64,000 bases of DNA, taken from the NCBI GenBank assembly GCA_964469265.1, contig CAYXYF010000002.1, forward strand, positions 81,656 through 145,655, written 5' to 3'. The translations under genes and the position numbers were made by a program. Below, piece after piece: positions 43,999-52,879 of the stretch (position 1 is the first letter of the stretch; each line of letters begins with the position of its first letter). This DNA is from JAEYZS01 sp964469265. GTDB taxonomy: Bacteria; Bdellovibrionota; Bdellovibrionia; Bdellovibrionales; JAEYZS01. The notes below the pieces were generated by a model. It saw only the letters and a program-made list of their open reading frames with translations, did no database searches and had not been told where the DNA came from.

Positions 43999-45834
43999 TT
44001 ATTTCTTCTTTTTGGTTTTTTTCTTCGCTGTTTTCGTTTTCTTCGCTTTTTTTGCAGGTTTTGCTGAAGCTTTTTTAGTCGTCGCTTTACCAGCAGCTTT
44101 CTTAGTCGCCTTCTTGTTTTTACCTTTCGACTTTGCTACTTCTTCATCGACTTCCTCATGGATCTCGCTCACATCAATAATGTCTTTGTTTTCTTCGCCA
44201 TTTCCAATGAGGTGTCTATTTTTCTTTTTTAACTGTTTAAGCTTTGTATCGGCTTCCTCAAGTTGAGCTTCGGCAACTTCGGCGTCACGGCCCAACAATT
44301 GTTTTAATCCTTCTTCAGCTTTGGACTTTCTTTTTGCACTTGCATTGGTAATTCGAACAAGACCTTCAACAAGCATCGGGCCAAACTGCTCGATATGGCG
44401 AATTTTTCGCTCTAAGTCTTCAGCCTTCACTTCCCGCCGAATATGACGAGAAAGCTTTTGTCCTGCCTGCATCAACGCTCGTCTGAGCTCTTCAACTAAG
44501 TCATCTGATGCATCAATTGTTTCCTTTGAAGCGTTTTTGAACTTAATAAAAGGTGAAACGACACTGATCGCAAAAACATACGGCCCCATTGGGACCGAGT
44601 TTCGTGGTTGATTCAATCCGTATGACCGCCAGTTTACAGACTCGATGGACTTTGTAATCGCACAAGCTGCCTTATCGAATTGCAATGGAACCCTATTGGC
44701 AAATCTTAGAACTTGCACAGGCTCATCTTCACCGCCTCTATTTAAGAAGCGCGCCAACGCGACTTCAACAACAACGGGCTTAAAGTCACAAATTTTAGGT
44801 CTTCTTGTCACAACACTAAAGAAGTCCACTTCGCCGATACGGCCAATACTTTTTGCCAAAGCCTCTTCACCCACCGAAAGCACAGACTTTGTCGAAGGTG
44901 ACATTAAATCCGTTTTTTGAATGGACTGATAAACGCTTTTTAAATCATTTTCAGACATTTGGCTCACTGGGGTATCTAAAAGTTTTTTCGGAAGACCGTT
45001 TTTAACAAAATCCTTGATGGATTGGTCAGAGACTCTTGTAAATCCAGTTCGCAACCATTTCTTACAAGATATTTTCCCATACAAATGCGCATGAGTAATA
45101 AATTCACCTAGTTTCATTGTATGAGGATGCGGGTTGATCGCAGGCGGAATGTCTGGAACATCTGTGCTTACTCGCTCGATACGAACCCAGTCACCATCAA
45201 GGAGTTTATAATTCAAAGTGACATGGGGGTTCACAAGTGTTGTTCCGTCGAGGTAGGTTAACAATCCACCCTCACCATTTAATTGAACCCGACCGTCGAG
45301 TTTAAACTCCACGCGAACGCCGTGGTCCTTGTCCCAATCAATAGTTTCTTTTCTTTTAATAACACCCTTGTTTTTTTTAATATCCACATCGATGAGAGCT
45401 GAAACAGCCTTTTTCATCCGCTTCGTTTTGCTAATAACATTCACACCGATGGCATTTGTAAGCTGCGCCCAAGTTGTGGCAGCCGAGATACCAATGCCCT
45501 GTTGTCCACGAGAACACTGACCGCGTCCGAACTTTGATGATGCCAAATACTCCCCATAAACCATTGCGAGGTTTTCAACATCAATTCCGGGTCCATTATC
45601 TTCGACAACGATGGAAACCAAATCGGTATTTTTTTGAGAGCCTGGTCCGACTTTTTGGATTTCCACGGTTATTTCTGGCGTAATACCTGCCACTTCACAG
45701 GCATCTAAACTATTATCAATAGCTTCTTTGACTGTGGTTAAAACAGCCTTGGTCGGAGAAGAGAAGCCCACCTGCTGGAGGTTCTTAGCAAAATATTCTG
45801 CGGTACTGCTTGTAGTAATTTGAGCTTGCGCCAA
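43999..45834 (-). CDS. top6B: DNA topoisomerase VI subunit B with Lys-rich tail
   Basis: A 611-residue GHKL ATPase subunit. The N-box is EAIDNSLDACE (about 37-47), the G1 box EDNGPGID (about 78-85) and the lid/G2 GQQGIGISAA (about 110-119). The H2TH and transducer regions follow (LFNRG-type RFLNRGGEDEPVQVLRFANRVPL, then GPYVFAISVVSPFIKFK). The last 40 residues are almost only Lys, Ala and Thr, like a histone H1 tail, and probably bind DNA non-specifically; such a tail is not usual in archaeal subunits. It starts at a TTG with AAGGG upstream. The pair lies between birA and an FKBP lipoprotein. Confidence 0.93.
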   Translation of the reverse strand: MAQAQITTSSTAEYFAKNLQQVGFSSPTKAVLTTVKEAIDNSLDACEVAGITPEITVEIQKVGPGSQKNTDLVSIVVEDNGPGIDVENLAMVYGEYLASSKFGRGQCSRGQQGIGISAATTWAQLTNAIGVNVISKTKRMKKAVSALIDVDIKKNKGVIKRKETIDWDKDHGVRVEFKLDGRVQLNGEGGLLTYLDGTTLVNPHVTLNYKLLDGDWVRIERVSTDVPDIPPAINPHPHTMKLGEFITHAHLYGKISCKKWLRTGFTRVSDQSIKDFVKNGLPKKLLDTPVSQMSENDLKSVYQSIQKTDLMSPSTKSVLSVGEEALAKSIGRIGEVDFFSVVTRRPKICDFKPVVVEVALARFLNRGGEDEPVQVLRFANRVPLQFDKAACAITKSIESVNWRSYGLNQPRNSVPMGPYVFAISVVSPFIKFKNASKETIDASDDLVEELRRALMQAGQKLSRHIRREVKAEDLERKIRHIEQFGPMLVEGLVRITNASAKRKSKAEEGLKQLLGRDAEVAEAQLEEADTKLKQLKKKNRHLIGNGEENKDIIDVSEIHEEVDEEVAKSKGKNKKATKKAAGKATTKKASAKPAKKAKKTKTAKKKTKKKK

Positions 45835-46006
45835 TCTTGTCGCCCTTCTTTTAAAAAGTTATAAATAAAAATGCTGTTAGCTGGTAAAAATAGATTACCA
45901 GCACAATTAAAAAAAATTGATATTAAAAAAAATTTCCCATATCCTTTTAAGTAGTTAACCAGATTACACATAAAACAGAATCAAAATTCAACAAAAGGTC
46001 GCACAA

Positions 46007-46462
46007 ATGAAAAAACTAGTTTTATTTTTAAGCATAATTTCGCTGAGCGTTGGTTGCACCAAAGGCTGTACGCCAGGCGAACAAGATAAACAAAAAGCTC
46101 CAGAAGTGACAGATCTTCTTATGCAAGAAACTGTGGCAGGCGAAGGTGAAGAAGCAAAAGACGGTGATATCGTCAGAGTTCACTACAGAGGAACATTCCT
46201 TGACGGAAAAGAGTTTGATAGCTCGTTTTCACGCAATCAACCATTTGAATTCACACTTGGAGCAAAACAAGTGATCGAAGGTTGGGACATTGGTGTTCGC
46301 GGAATGAAGAAAGGTGCAAAGCGCACTCTCGTCATCCCACCTCGTATGGCTTACGGAGATAAGGGCGCTGGTGGAGTTATTCCTCCTAACACTCCTTTGA
46401 AGTTCGAAGTTGAGCTACTTGAAATCGTTAAAGCTGACTCAGCAAATACTACGAAGAAATAA
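46007..46462 (+). CDS. FKBP-type peptidyl-prolyl isomerase, lipoprotein
   Basis: A 151-residue protein. The leader MKKLVLFLSIISLSVGC has a lipobox (Cys17), so the enzyme is probably anchored at the cell envelope. The FKBP domain covers about 40-145: DGDIVRVHYRGTFLDGKEFDSSF, FTLGAKQVIEGWDIGVRGMKKGAKRTLVIPP, MAYGDKGAGGVIPPNTPLKFEVELLEI, with the drug-site aromatic residues present. It would assist folding of exported proteins. It converges with the HNH gene, overlapping by 14 bp. Confidence 0.93.
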   Translation: MKKLVLFLSIISLSVGCTKGCTPGEQDKQKAPEVTDLLMQETVAGEGEEAKDGDIVRVHYRGTFLDGKEFDSSFSRNQPFEFTLGAKQVIEGWDIGVRGMKKGAKRTLVIPPRMAYGDKGAGGVIPPNTPLKFEVELLEIVKADSANTTKK

Positions 46463-46721
46463 AATCTATTGAAGTTTGGGACTGTTTTTTTGTATTGCAG
46501 CCCTTACAGCAGCACACAATATTATTTTTAGACGAAGTTCCTCCCCTCGCGAGAGGAACTTTGTGATCCATGGTCAAATTTTCACGAGAAAACGTTTCCT
46601 CACAATAATAACAAACGCCAGCTTGAAGTTTTTGCTTCCACCACGCGGACTTTCTTAGCTCTCGTGCTTTTTCGCGCTCTTTTTTGAGTTTTTTAGGATC
46701 TTGAGGGGCATAAAAATTCAT
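46449..46721 (-). CDS. Small HNH endonuclease-like protein
   Basis: A 90-residue protein if begun at ATG 46721 (a GTG at 46739 is possible). It holds an HNH/zinc ribbon: CYYCEETF, TMDHKVPLARGGTSSKNNIVCCCKGCNTKKQ, with two CxxC pairs and the DH and NN residues of the HNH signature. Stand-alone proteins of this kind are found widely; many are nucleases, while others act in RNA or phage biology. Function here is unknown. It overlaps the FKBP gene at its 3' end. Confidence 0.75.
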   Translation of the reverse strand: MNFYAPQDPKKLKKEREKARELRKSAWWKQKLQAGVCYYCEETFSRENLTMDHKVPLARGGTSSKNNIVCCCKGCNTKKQSQTSIDFISS

Positions 46722-46837
46722 TGCCTTTTTATAACACACTATGGCAATATCTCAAGCGAATTTACAGGCTTAGGTTCAAAAAGGCAGCGGAGCACTTTTA
46801 GGTACCATTTGTCTCAAATAATGATTAATAGAAGCTC

Positions 46838-47077
46838 ATGACTACAGAAGAAATTAAACAACGTCTTTTAGAGAATTTTAATAATGCGGATATCGAGGTT
46901 TTTGACCTCACGGGCACCTCGGACCACATCCAAGTGTCAATTGTGAGTGAAAAGTTTGAAGGACAAAGCCGTATCCAAAGACAAAGAATGGTCATGGACG
47001 TTTTTCAACCAGAACTTGCCAGTGGCGAAGTCCACGCGTTAACAATCAAAGCCGTAACTCCAAATGAGAGGAAATAA
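46838..47077 (+). CDS. bolA: BolA-family protein
   Basis: A 79-residue protein with the BolA fold signature: IKQRLLENFNNADIEVFDLTGTSDHIQVSIVSEKFEG and RQRMVMDVF, with the conserved His in LASGEVHALTIKAVTP. It is of the short BolA/IbaG type. These proteins form [2Fe-2S] complexes with monothiol glutaredoxins. The gene precedes grxD by 2 bp, so the partners are made from one mRNA. Confidence 0.92.
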   Translation: MTTEEIKQRLLENFNNADIEVFDLTGTSDHIQVSIVSEKFEGQSRIQRQRMVMDVFQPELASGEVHALTIKAVTPNERK

Positions 47078-47079
47078 AT

Positions 47080-47397
47080 ATGAACGAACAAACAAAACAG
47101 AAAATCGAACAGCAAATCAGTAGCGCCGACGTTGTCCTTTACATGAAGGGAACAAAAGATGCGCCGATGTGCGGATTCTCTGCGCGCGCCATTGCGATTC
47201 TTAATGAACTCAAAGTTCCTTTTGAAACTGTAAATGTACTTGAAGACGCAGAAGTGCGTGAAGGCATCAAGGCTTATGGTAACTGGCCGACTATTCCACA
47301 ACTTTACGTTCGTAAAGAACTTGTTGGTGGTAGTGACATCATGATGGAGATGTTTGAAGCTGGTGAACTCCAAGATCTTCTTGCAGCTCAACAGTAA
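47080..47397 (+). CDS. grxD: Monothiol glutaredoxin, Grx4 family
   Basis: A 105-residue protein with the CGFS active site at Cys31 (MKGTKDAPMCGFSARAI), the GSH-binding WPTIPQLYV segment and GGSDIMMEMFEAGEL. Proteins of this class carry [2Fe-2S] clusters and act in iron-sulphur trafficking with BolA proteins; the bolA gene lies directly upstream. The length is standard. Confidence 0.95.
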   Translation: MNEQTKQKIEQQISSADVVLYMKGTKDAPMCGFSARAIAILNELKVPFETVNVLEDAEVREGIKAYGNWPTIPQLYVRKELVGGSDIMMEMFEAGELQDLLAAQQ

Positions 47398-47420
47398 AGC
47401 CTCAATCGATAGTGGCCGAT

Positions 47421-47460
47421 AGTCGTGTAAAACATTTAGCCAGTTTGCACGACTTTCTTC
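47421..47460 (+). terminator. Possible terminator after bolA-grxD
   Basis: AGTCGTG (47421-47427) pairs with CACGACT (47448-47454), followed by TTCTTC. The loop of 20 nt is large and the U tract is weak, so this is only a possible intrinsic terminator 24 bp past the grxD stop codon. The rest of the gap to 47585 is AT-rich and likely holds the promoter of the phosphorelay genes. Confidence 0.3.
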
Positions 47461-47584
47461 GACTATATCGTTTTATAAATACTCTTAGATAAAACAATTT
47501 TTATATTCTTCTAACATTCGCTTTTTTGCGACTCATTTTTAGACAGCATCTCAACGATTCCCCTGATGTTCCGATAAGTTATCT

Positions 47585-48286
47585 ATGGCAAGAATACTGC
47601 TTATCGATGACGATAACGACATTTTAAAAATGGGCCAAAAGCTTTTAACAAAAGGCGGTCATGAAGTCATTCCGTGTACAAACGGTGTGCAAGGCTTAGA
47701 GTATCTCGAGAAATTTTCTTTCGACATGGTGATTTCTGATGCGAACATGCCGCAAATGTCAGGCTTCGAGGTTCTTCTACAAATTAGAAAACATCCTGAA
47801 TGGAAGAAGATGACCGTTGCCCTGCTTACGGGTCGTAAAACAAAAGACGATGTTCAGCGTGCCTTGCGCCTTGGCGTGGACGATTACATCGTGAAACCTA
47901 TTGATCCCATTATCTTTGTAGAAAAAGTCGAAGCTCTCTTAGCCAAAAAAGAACTGAACCAATGGCCGCAAGTGGATCTTGAGCCCATCAATGAATACTC
48001 AAATGGCAAAGTTGATATGGCAATTAAAATCACCGCTATATCCGAACTAGGACTCACTTTACAAAGCCCCATCTGTCCACAGATCGGCGATGTCATACAA
48101 GTCAGCGGAAAACTCTTTACGGATCTTAATATCGAAGCTCCCTTTGTGAAAGTTATATCCGTACAAGAAATAAAATCAAAAAATAACGAATGGGTTATAA
48201 AAACACATTACTTCGGTGCTAAGGATCAATTCCTTCAGCAGATCAGATCATGGATGTATCAAAACTTATTAAGAAAGGCTGCTTAA
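47585..48286 (+). CDS. Response regulator with PilZ-like C-terminal domain
   Basis: A 233-residue protein. The receiver domain (1-120) has acidic DDDND, phospho-acceptor Asp52 (VISDANMPQMSG) and KPIDPIIFVEKV. The second half (about 130-225) is beta-rich and resembles a PilZ-like domain (KVDMAIKITAISELGLTLQSP, GDVIQVSGKLF), but the RxxxR of c-di-GMP binding is not visible, so it may be a divergent or non-binding PilZ. It starts a four-gene run with a CheY-like protein, a kinase and an Hpt protein. There is no clear SD before the ATG. Confidence 0.8.
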   Translation: MARILLIDDDNDILKMGQKLLTKGGHEVIPCTNGVQGLEYLEKFSFDMVISDANMPQMSGFEVLLQIRKHPEWKKMTVALLTGRKTKDDVQRALRLGVDDYIVKPIDPIIFVEKVEALLAKKELNQWPQVDLEPINEYSNGKVDMAIKITAISELGLTLQSPICPQIGDVIQVSGKLFTDLNIEAPFVKVISVQEIKSKNNEWVIKTHYFGAKDQFLQQIRSWMYQNLLRKAA

Positions 48287-48288
48287 AG

Positions 48289-48660
48289 ATGAAGATACTT
48301 TTGGCGGAAGATGATTCGAACATATCAATCATTGCCAAGATTACATTAGAAAAACTCGGCAACCATGTAGTGACAGCGGTGACCGATGGCAAGTCTGCCC
48401 TTGATCTCGCTTTAAAAGAATCCTTCGATCTCATTTTGCTTGATGGAATGATGCCCGTTATGGACGGAGTAACCGTCCTAAAAAACTTAAAAGCATCCCA
48501 CGCAAGTCAAACGCCAGTTATTTTTTTAAGTGCGAAGTCTCAAGAGTCTGACATCAAGCAAGTTTTGGAACTCGGAGCAATTGGTTACATTCAAAAACCT
48601 TTCGAACCTAAATCCCTTTGTGATCGTATCAACGAGTTACTAGAAAATAAGGCTGCATAA
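48289..48660 (+). CDS. CheY-like single-domain response regulator
   Basis: A 123-residue receiver-only protein: ILLAEDDSNISIIAKITL, phospho-acceptor Asp52 in ILLDGMMPVMDG, the switch Ser in VIFLSAKSQE and Lys in GYIQKPFEP. It has no output domain, so it either passes phosphate on or works by protein binding. The frame runs back to 48250, but the ATG at 48289 follows the previous stop by 2 bp and gives the family start. It lies directly before the kinase. Confidence 0.9.
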   Translation: MKILLAEDDSNISIIAKITLEKLGNHVVTAVTDGKSALDLALKESFDLILLDGMMPVMDGVTVLKNLKASHASQTPVIFLSAKSQESDIKQVLELGAIGYIQKPFEPKSLCDRINELLENKAA

Positions 48661-48661
48661 A

Positions 48662-50005
48662 ATGAAACCGATCAGGCTAAAATTAAATCTAATAATTTTA
48701 GCACTGGGCATCGTGGCCGTTTCACTGTCTTGCCTTGGATACTTCTTTTACATTAAATTCGAATTTAATCAGACGGGAGTTTTAAAGGTGGTTGAAGCTC
48801 GAGATATGCTCGATGACCTTCCTAGTGCTACTCGCAATGACAAAAACATTGCCATGCTCAAAGAATTTTCTCAAGACTTACACCCCGAGCAAAGAAAACA
48901 AAAATTTGAAGAAATCATTACTGCTTTTGAGAAAGGACGAAAAGGCGAACTCAGAGATTCCATAAAGAATTATTTGCAACAAGACAAAGTCCACTACAAA
49001 AACATGAAAGCACAATTGGAGTATTTGGAACAGAAGTTTGTCTTTTACTCGATTGCAATGCTTTCGGCACTTGGTGTTTTATTATTCGGTCTGCGTGTTT
49101 TTTTAGGAATCCAAATCTTCTCACCGCTTCACCAAACAACAAAGAGGATGGAAGATTTTCTTAACGGTAAATATTCGTACAACTTTGACTCTCCGCCAGA
49201 AAATGAAATGGGTGATTTACAAAACACTTTTAATTCAATGGCACAAGAAGTTTTGAAAAATATGGAAGAACTCAAAGCGCTAGATGCCGCAAAGTCGGAC
49301 TTCTTAAATATTGCCTCTCACGAGTTGCGTACTCCAATGACCTCTATCAAAGGTTCTTTGAGTTTAATCTCCTCAGGCGTGATGGGAGATGTGCAAGCAG
49401 AGATTCTAAATTTGATTAAAATTGCAGAGCTTGAAACGGACCGTCTGGTTCGGTTAATTAACGACATTCTTGATATGGCAAAAATTGATGCAAAAAAGCT
49501 CCCGCTAAAACTAGAATGGATAAGACTACATGATCTTATAGATCAAACCGTACAGAGCTTGCAAGGGCTTGCGGGAACCTTTGATGTGTCTATTGAAAAG
49601 CACGACTTTGCAGATGTGGACCTCTACATCGATGCCGATCGCATTCAGCAGATCATTACAAATCTTATTTCAAACGCCGTGAAGTTCTCTCCGAAAAATA
49701 ATAAAGTTGAAATCATCGTTCAGGTGGAAGCTGAAAAGCCTGTATGTATTATGATTAAAGATCATGGCAAAGGTATGACTCCCCAAGAAAAATCTATTCT
49801 TTTCCAAAAGTTTCGACAGGTTTCAAGCCCTGATAATCCCCTCGTGAAAGGCACTGGATTAGGCCTCGCTATTGCCAAAGCGTTAGTTGAAGAGCATGGT
49901 GGTGTCATCGACGTAACAACAAAGCCGCAAGAAGGTAGTACGTTCTTCTTTACAGTTCCTGAGTGGAGAGCACATAAACCTCAACAACAAAAAGAAGCAG
50001 CATAA
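48662..50005 (+). CDS. Membrane histidine kinase with HAMP domain
   Basis: A 447-residue kinase. Two transmembrane segments (about 9-31 and 128-150) bracket a short helical periplasmic sensor. A HAMP domain (about 150-205, IFSPLHQTTKRMEDFLNGK) leads to the H-box DFLNIASHELRTPM (His220) and an HATPase_c domain with NLISNAVKFS, DHGKGM and GTGLGLAI motifs. It starts 1 bp after the CheY-like gene and is followed directly by an Hpt gene. The set His-Asp-His-Asp needed for a phosphorelay is therefore encoded together. Confidence 0.94.
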   Translation: MKPIRLKLNLIILALGIVAVSLSCLGYFFYIKFEFNQTGVLKVVEARDMLDDLPSATRNDKNIAMLKEFSQDLHPEQRKQKFEEIITAFEKGRKGELRDSIKNYLQQDKVHYKNMKAQLEYLEQKFVFYSIAMLSALGVLLFGLRVFLGIQIFSPLHQTTKRMEDFLNGKYSYNFDSPPENEMGDLQNTFNSMAQEVLKNMEELKALDAAKSDFLNIASHELRTPMTSIKGSLSLISSGVMGDVQAEILNLIKIAELETDRLVRLINDILDMAKIDAKKLPLKLEWIRLHDLIDQTVQSLQGLAGTFDVSIEKHDFADVDLYIDADRIQQIITNLISNAVKFSPKNNKVEIIVQVEAEKPVCIMIKDHGKGMTPQEKSILFQKFRQVSSPDNPLVKGTGLGLAIAKALVEEHGGVIDVTTKPQEGSTFFFTVPEWRAHKPQQQKEAA

Positions 50006-50008
50006 GTG

Positions 50009-50344
50009 ATGGATGATTTATTAAAAGAACTTCAAACGGAATACGTAGAAAGTCTACCTGAGAAAATTAGCGAAATTGAATCGTTCCTTTTCAATAAAGA
50101 CAAAGAAAACTTAATCAATGCGTTTCACAAACTCAAAGGATCAGGAAAAACCTATGGTGTCGATGAAGTCACTATACTCGGTGAGTTCTTTGAAAGCTGG
50201 ATGCGAGATAAAATCGAGGCTGCAATTCCGCATGTCCCGAAGTCTATTGAGCTATTAAAAAAAATTTACGAAGCACGTATGAAAGCGACTCCATATTCCA
50301 TAGACCAAGACAGCGATTTTAAATCTCTAATCGCAATAAAGTAG
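50009..50344 (+). CDS. Histidine phosphotransfer (Hpt) protein
   Basis: An about 111-residue helical protein with the Hpt signature NLINAFHKLKGSGKTYGVDEV; the phospho-acceptor is His40. The ATG at 50009 directly follows a GTG at 50006, and either could be the start. It would shuttle phosphate between the kinase at 48662 or a hybrid kinase and the regulators at 47585 and 48289. It converges with the GlcD-like oxidase gene, 7 bp apart. Confidence 0.88.
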   Translation: MDDLLKELQTEYVESLPEKISEIESFLFNKDKENLINAFHKLKGSGKTYGVDEVTILGEFFESWMRDKIEAAIPHVPKSIELLKKIYEARMKATPYSIDQDSDFKSLIAIK

Positions 50345-50351
50345 ATTGCTC

Positions 50352-51728
50352 TCAATCAAATATTTTTCCTGGGTTAAGAATACCATCAGGATCAAAAACT
50401 TTTTTTATTTGCCTCATGATAGAAATTTCCTCTTCCGATCTTGTGTACCTAAGGAAAGGTTTTTTAGATAGACCCACTCCATGTTCTGCAGAGACAGAGC
50501 CTTTAAACTTCTGAATGATTCCGAATAAAATCTTATCCGCTTCTTGGCACTTTTTAACGAAGTCAGCCATTTCCAAATTGTCAGGCTTCAAGATGTTAAC
50601 ATGAAGGTTTCCGTCTCCAATATGTCCAAACCATACGACTTTAAAACTAGGGTATTCTTTTTTTAAAGCGTTTTCGGCTTCAACCATAAACTGCGTGATA
50701 TCAGATATCTTAACGGAGACATCATTTTTATACGGGGTAAAAGGAGAAAGACTCTCTGAAATAAAGTCTCGGTACTTCCAAAAGTTTTCTGCTTGCTGTT
50801 CACTTTGGCTGATGACGCCATCTTGAACCCAACCTGCTTCGACACACTTTTCAAATGAAGTGAGAAGAGTTTGGACTTTGTCCTCTGTATCTGATTCTGC
50901 TTCAATCAATAAATAGACGGCAAAAGGGCTTTGCAGAGGCGGGGCCAGTTCTGTATGCGCTTTTAAAACATATTGAACTGCATCTTCTGTAAACATCTCA
51001 AAAGCCGTCAACTGAGCCACGTCTCGGAACTTTCGATAGACATCAAGAACATGTTTGGAATCATTTAGTCCAACAATAATAACGGACGTACTCTCAGGCG
51101 AGGTTGTGAGCTTTAAAGTCACCCCTGTGATGATTCCAAGCGTTCCTTCGCTACCGATAAAAAGATGTCTTAGATCATAGCCAGTGTTATTTTTAATAAG
51201 ACCATTATTGAGATGAAGAATTTCTCCTGTACCCGTCACAACCTCAAGACCTGCAACCCAGTCTCTCATGAGTCCATACCGAACAACATTAAGACCGCCC
51301 ACATTTGTAGCAACGTTTCCACCAATTTGGCTTGAACCTCGAGCTGCAAAGTCCACTGGAAAAAAGGCACCCTTAGACTTTGCGAACTTTTGAACTTCTT
51401 CTGTGATGCAACCAGCTTCACAAACCAGACTTTGATCGTTTTCATTATAAGAAATAATTTTATTTAACTTCTGAAGTGACAATACGATTTCGCCCTTCAT
51501 TGCGACGGCACCACCGCTCAGGCCAGTTCGCCCTCCTGAAGGAACAATGGATACTTTATTTTCACGTGCCCACTGAATAATTTTTTGAACTTCTGTTGTA
51601 GTTTTCGGAAAGACAATTGCCCGCGGCTTAGGCTCGTAATATCTAGTCCAATCTCGTCCGTACTCTTTAAGACTTTCAGCGTCTGTAAGAATTTGATTAC
51701 TTTCTAGAAACTCTCTTAATGCTTCCAT
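50352..51728 (-). CDS. FAD-linked oxidase, GlcD/D-lactate dehydrogenase family
   Basis: A 458-residue flavoprotein. The FAD_binding_4 domain has IVPSGGRTGLSGGAV and the PVDFAARGSSQIGGNVATNVGGLNVVRYG region. The C-terminal FAD-oxidase domain ends with HIGDGNLHVNI, SAEHGVGLSKKPFL and FDPDGILNPGKIF. Family members oxidise D-lactate, glycolate or D-2-hydroxyglutarate. It is monocistronic here. serA, whose product acts in the pathway where D-2-hydroxyglutarate is a by-product, lies nearby on the same strand, which makes a D-2-hydroxyglutarate dehydrogenase possible. The ATG at 51728 has AGGGTG before it. Confidence 0.88.
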   Translation of the reverse strand: MEALREFLESNQILTDAESLKEYGRDWTRYYEPKPRAIVFPKTTTEVQKIIQWARENKVSIVPSGGRTGLSGGAVAMKGEIVLSLQKLNKIISYNENDQSLVCEAGCITEEVQKFAKSKGAFFPVDFAARGSSQIGGNVATNVGGLNVVRYGLMRDWVAGLEVVTGTGEILHLNNGLIKNNTGYDLRHLFIGSEGTLGIITGVTLKLTTSPESTSVIIVGLNDSKHVLDVYRKFRDVAQLTAFEMFTEDAVQYVLKAHTELAPPLQSPFAVYLLIEAESDTEDKVQTLLTSFEKCVEAGWVQDGVISQSEQQAENFWKYRDFISESLSPFTPYKNDVSVKISDITQFMVEAENALKKEYPSFKVVWFGHIGDGNLHVNILKPDNLEMADFVKKCQEADKILFGIIQKFKGSVSAEHGVGLSKKPFLRYTRSEEEISIMRQIKKVFDPDGILNPGKIFD

Positions 51729-51790
51729 TTGTTTCACCCTAGCTTAATCTATCTTTAACGCTAGCAGGGAAATTCTGTGTATGCATCAAA

Positions 51791-52759
51791 TTAATATACA
51801 GGCTCTCGACTGAATAAGCCCTTATCCTGAATGTAGTAACCGTTTCCTTTTATTTTTTTAGCGATGTCCGCTAAGGATTGTAATCTGAGTTTCATTCGAA
51901 CCAAGTCCTGAACACAGATATCGCGATCTGCTCGAATAAGCTCTTGGTTCACCTGGTCCAATAGAGGTTCTATCTCATTAATAGCTGTGTTGCGGCGTTC
52001 GATATCGTGACCTAGACGAAGAATCTGCTCATAAACAGAATCGAGATCATCAACTTTTCTTTGAAGCGCATCATATCGACCCACACAAAACTGTCTCGGA
52101 ATTTCTTGGCATTTATAAAACTCAGTCGTTTTATAATCTTCGATTAAAAAGAATCTTAACGGTTCAGTTCTAGAAAGAGACTTCGTCTGAAAAATAACAT
52201 TGTTACTAATGATCTTAAAACTATGGCTAAACATTGTTTTATGGCTTGAGATGCCGATTGCGCCAGGCTCATATCTGTTAACTCTTTCACAGAAGTTATC
52301 CACATAATATTCAAATTCATCCGCATTCACGTAACTTAGTCGTCGAGTAAGACCTGATAAATACAAAGTCGTTGAATGGCAGTTTATTCCATCAGTAGGA
52401 AGCCTTTGGTTGATACCAATATCTCGGATCTTTGTCGGCACCGATGCCGTCATGTCGACATCTTTGGTCCAGTCGATGGTACTCCAGTTTGCTACAGTCT
52501 TACCAAATGCATAAATAAGCTGAGCAGCAAGTTTCTTTTTAGCCTCGATATCTTTGCCCGTGAGATAGACTCTTCCATCTTCTTGAATAAGGCTGACACC
52601 AGGCTTTTCAAAAAGATTGCCTACGGCTTTATTTACAAGACGGTCAAAGTAAGACGGCGTCTTTGGCTCAAGCGTTGTGAGTTCCACCGAGTCTGCATAG
52701 ATTTGAAATGATGTAAGAACGACAATACATGCGACAAAAAATGTACGCATAGTTACCAC
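51791..52759 (-). CDS. Secreted protein of unknown function, possible papain-like fold
   Basis: A 322-residue protein with a signal peptide (MRTFFVACIVVLTSFQIYA after a GTG start; the ATG at 52750 is the other option). Residues about 122-190 contain PTDGINCHSTTLYLSGL and, later, MFSHSFKIISNNVIFQ. The Cys127/His179 pair with a hydrophobic helix after the Cys is reminiscent of NlpC- or transglutaminase-like cysteine hydrolases, but this is a weak resemblance. The last 90 residues are helical and may form a coiled coil (YDALQRKVDDLDSVYEQIL). No family is assigned. Confidence 0.65.
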   Translation of the reverse strand: MVTMRTFFVACIVVLTSFQIYADSVELTTLEPKTPSYFDRLVNKAVGNLFEKPGVSLIQEDGRVYLTGKDIEAKKKLAAQLIYAFGKTVANWSTIDWTKDVDMTASVPTKIRDIGINQRLPTDGINCHSTTLYLSGLTRRLSYVNADEFEYYVDNFCERVNRYEPGAIGISSHKTMFSHSFKIISNNVIFQTKSLSRTEPLRFFLIEDYKTTEFYKCQEIPRQFCVGRYDALQRKVDDLDSVYEQILRLGHDIERRNTAINEIEPLLDQVNQELIRADRDICVQDLVRMKLRLQSLADIAKKIKGNGYYIQDKGLFSREPVY

Positions 52760-52879
52760 ACTACCCTTCTATAAATTTAAAATCACACCCGAGCCCCTTG
52801 TATCTCAGTCATTGAGATTTCGCAACAGGCTCAAACGAAATTTACTACAAAGAATGGGCCATTTACAGAGGGAACTAAC

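Noticed and set aside
44012..44266. Phe/Ala-rich forward frame that looks like a membrane protein
   Set aside because: It is the antisense of the Lys-rich tail of topoisomerase VI subunit B; Lys codons read in reverse give Phe and Leu.
52801..52825. Short hairpin ATCTCA/TGAGAT after serA as a terminator
   Set aside because: The stem is only 6 bp and no U tract follows on either strand.
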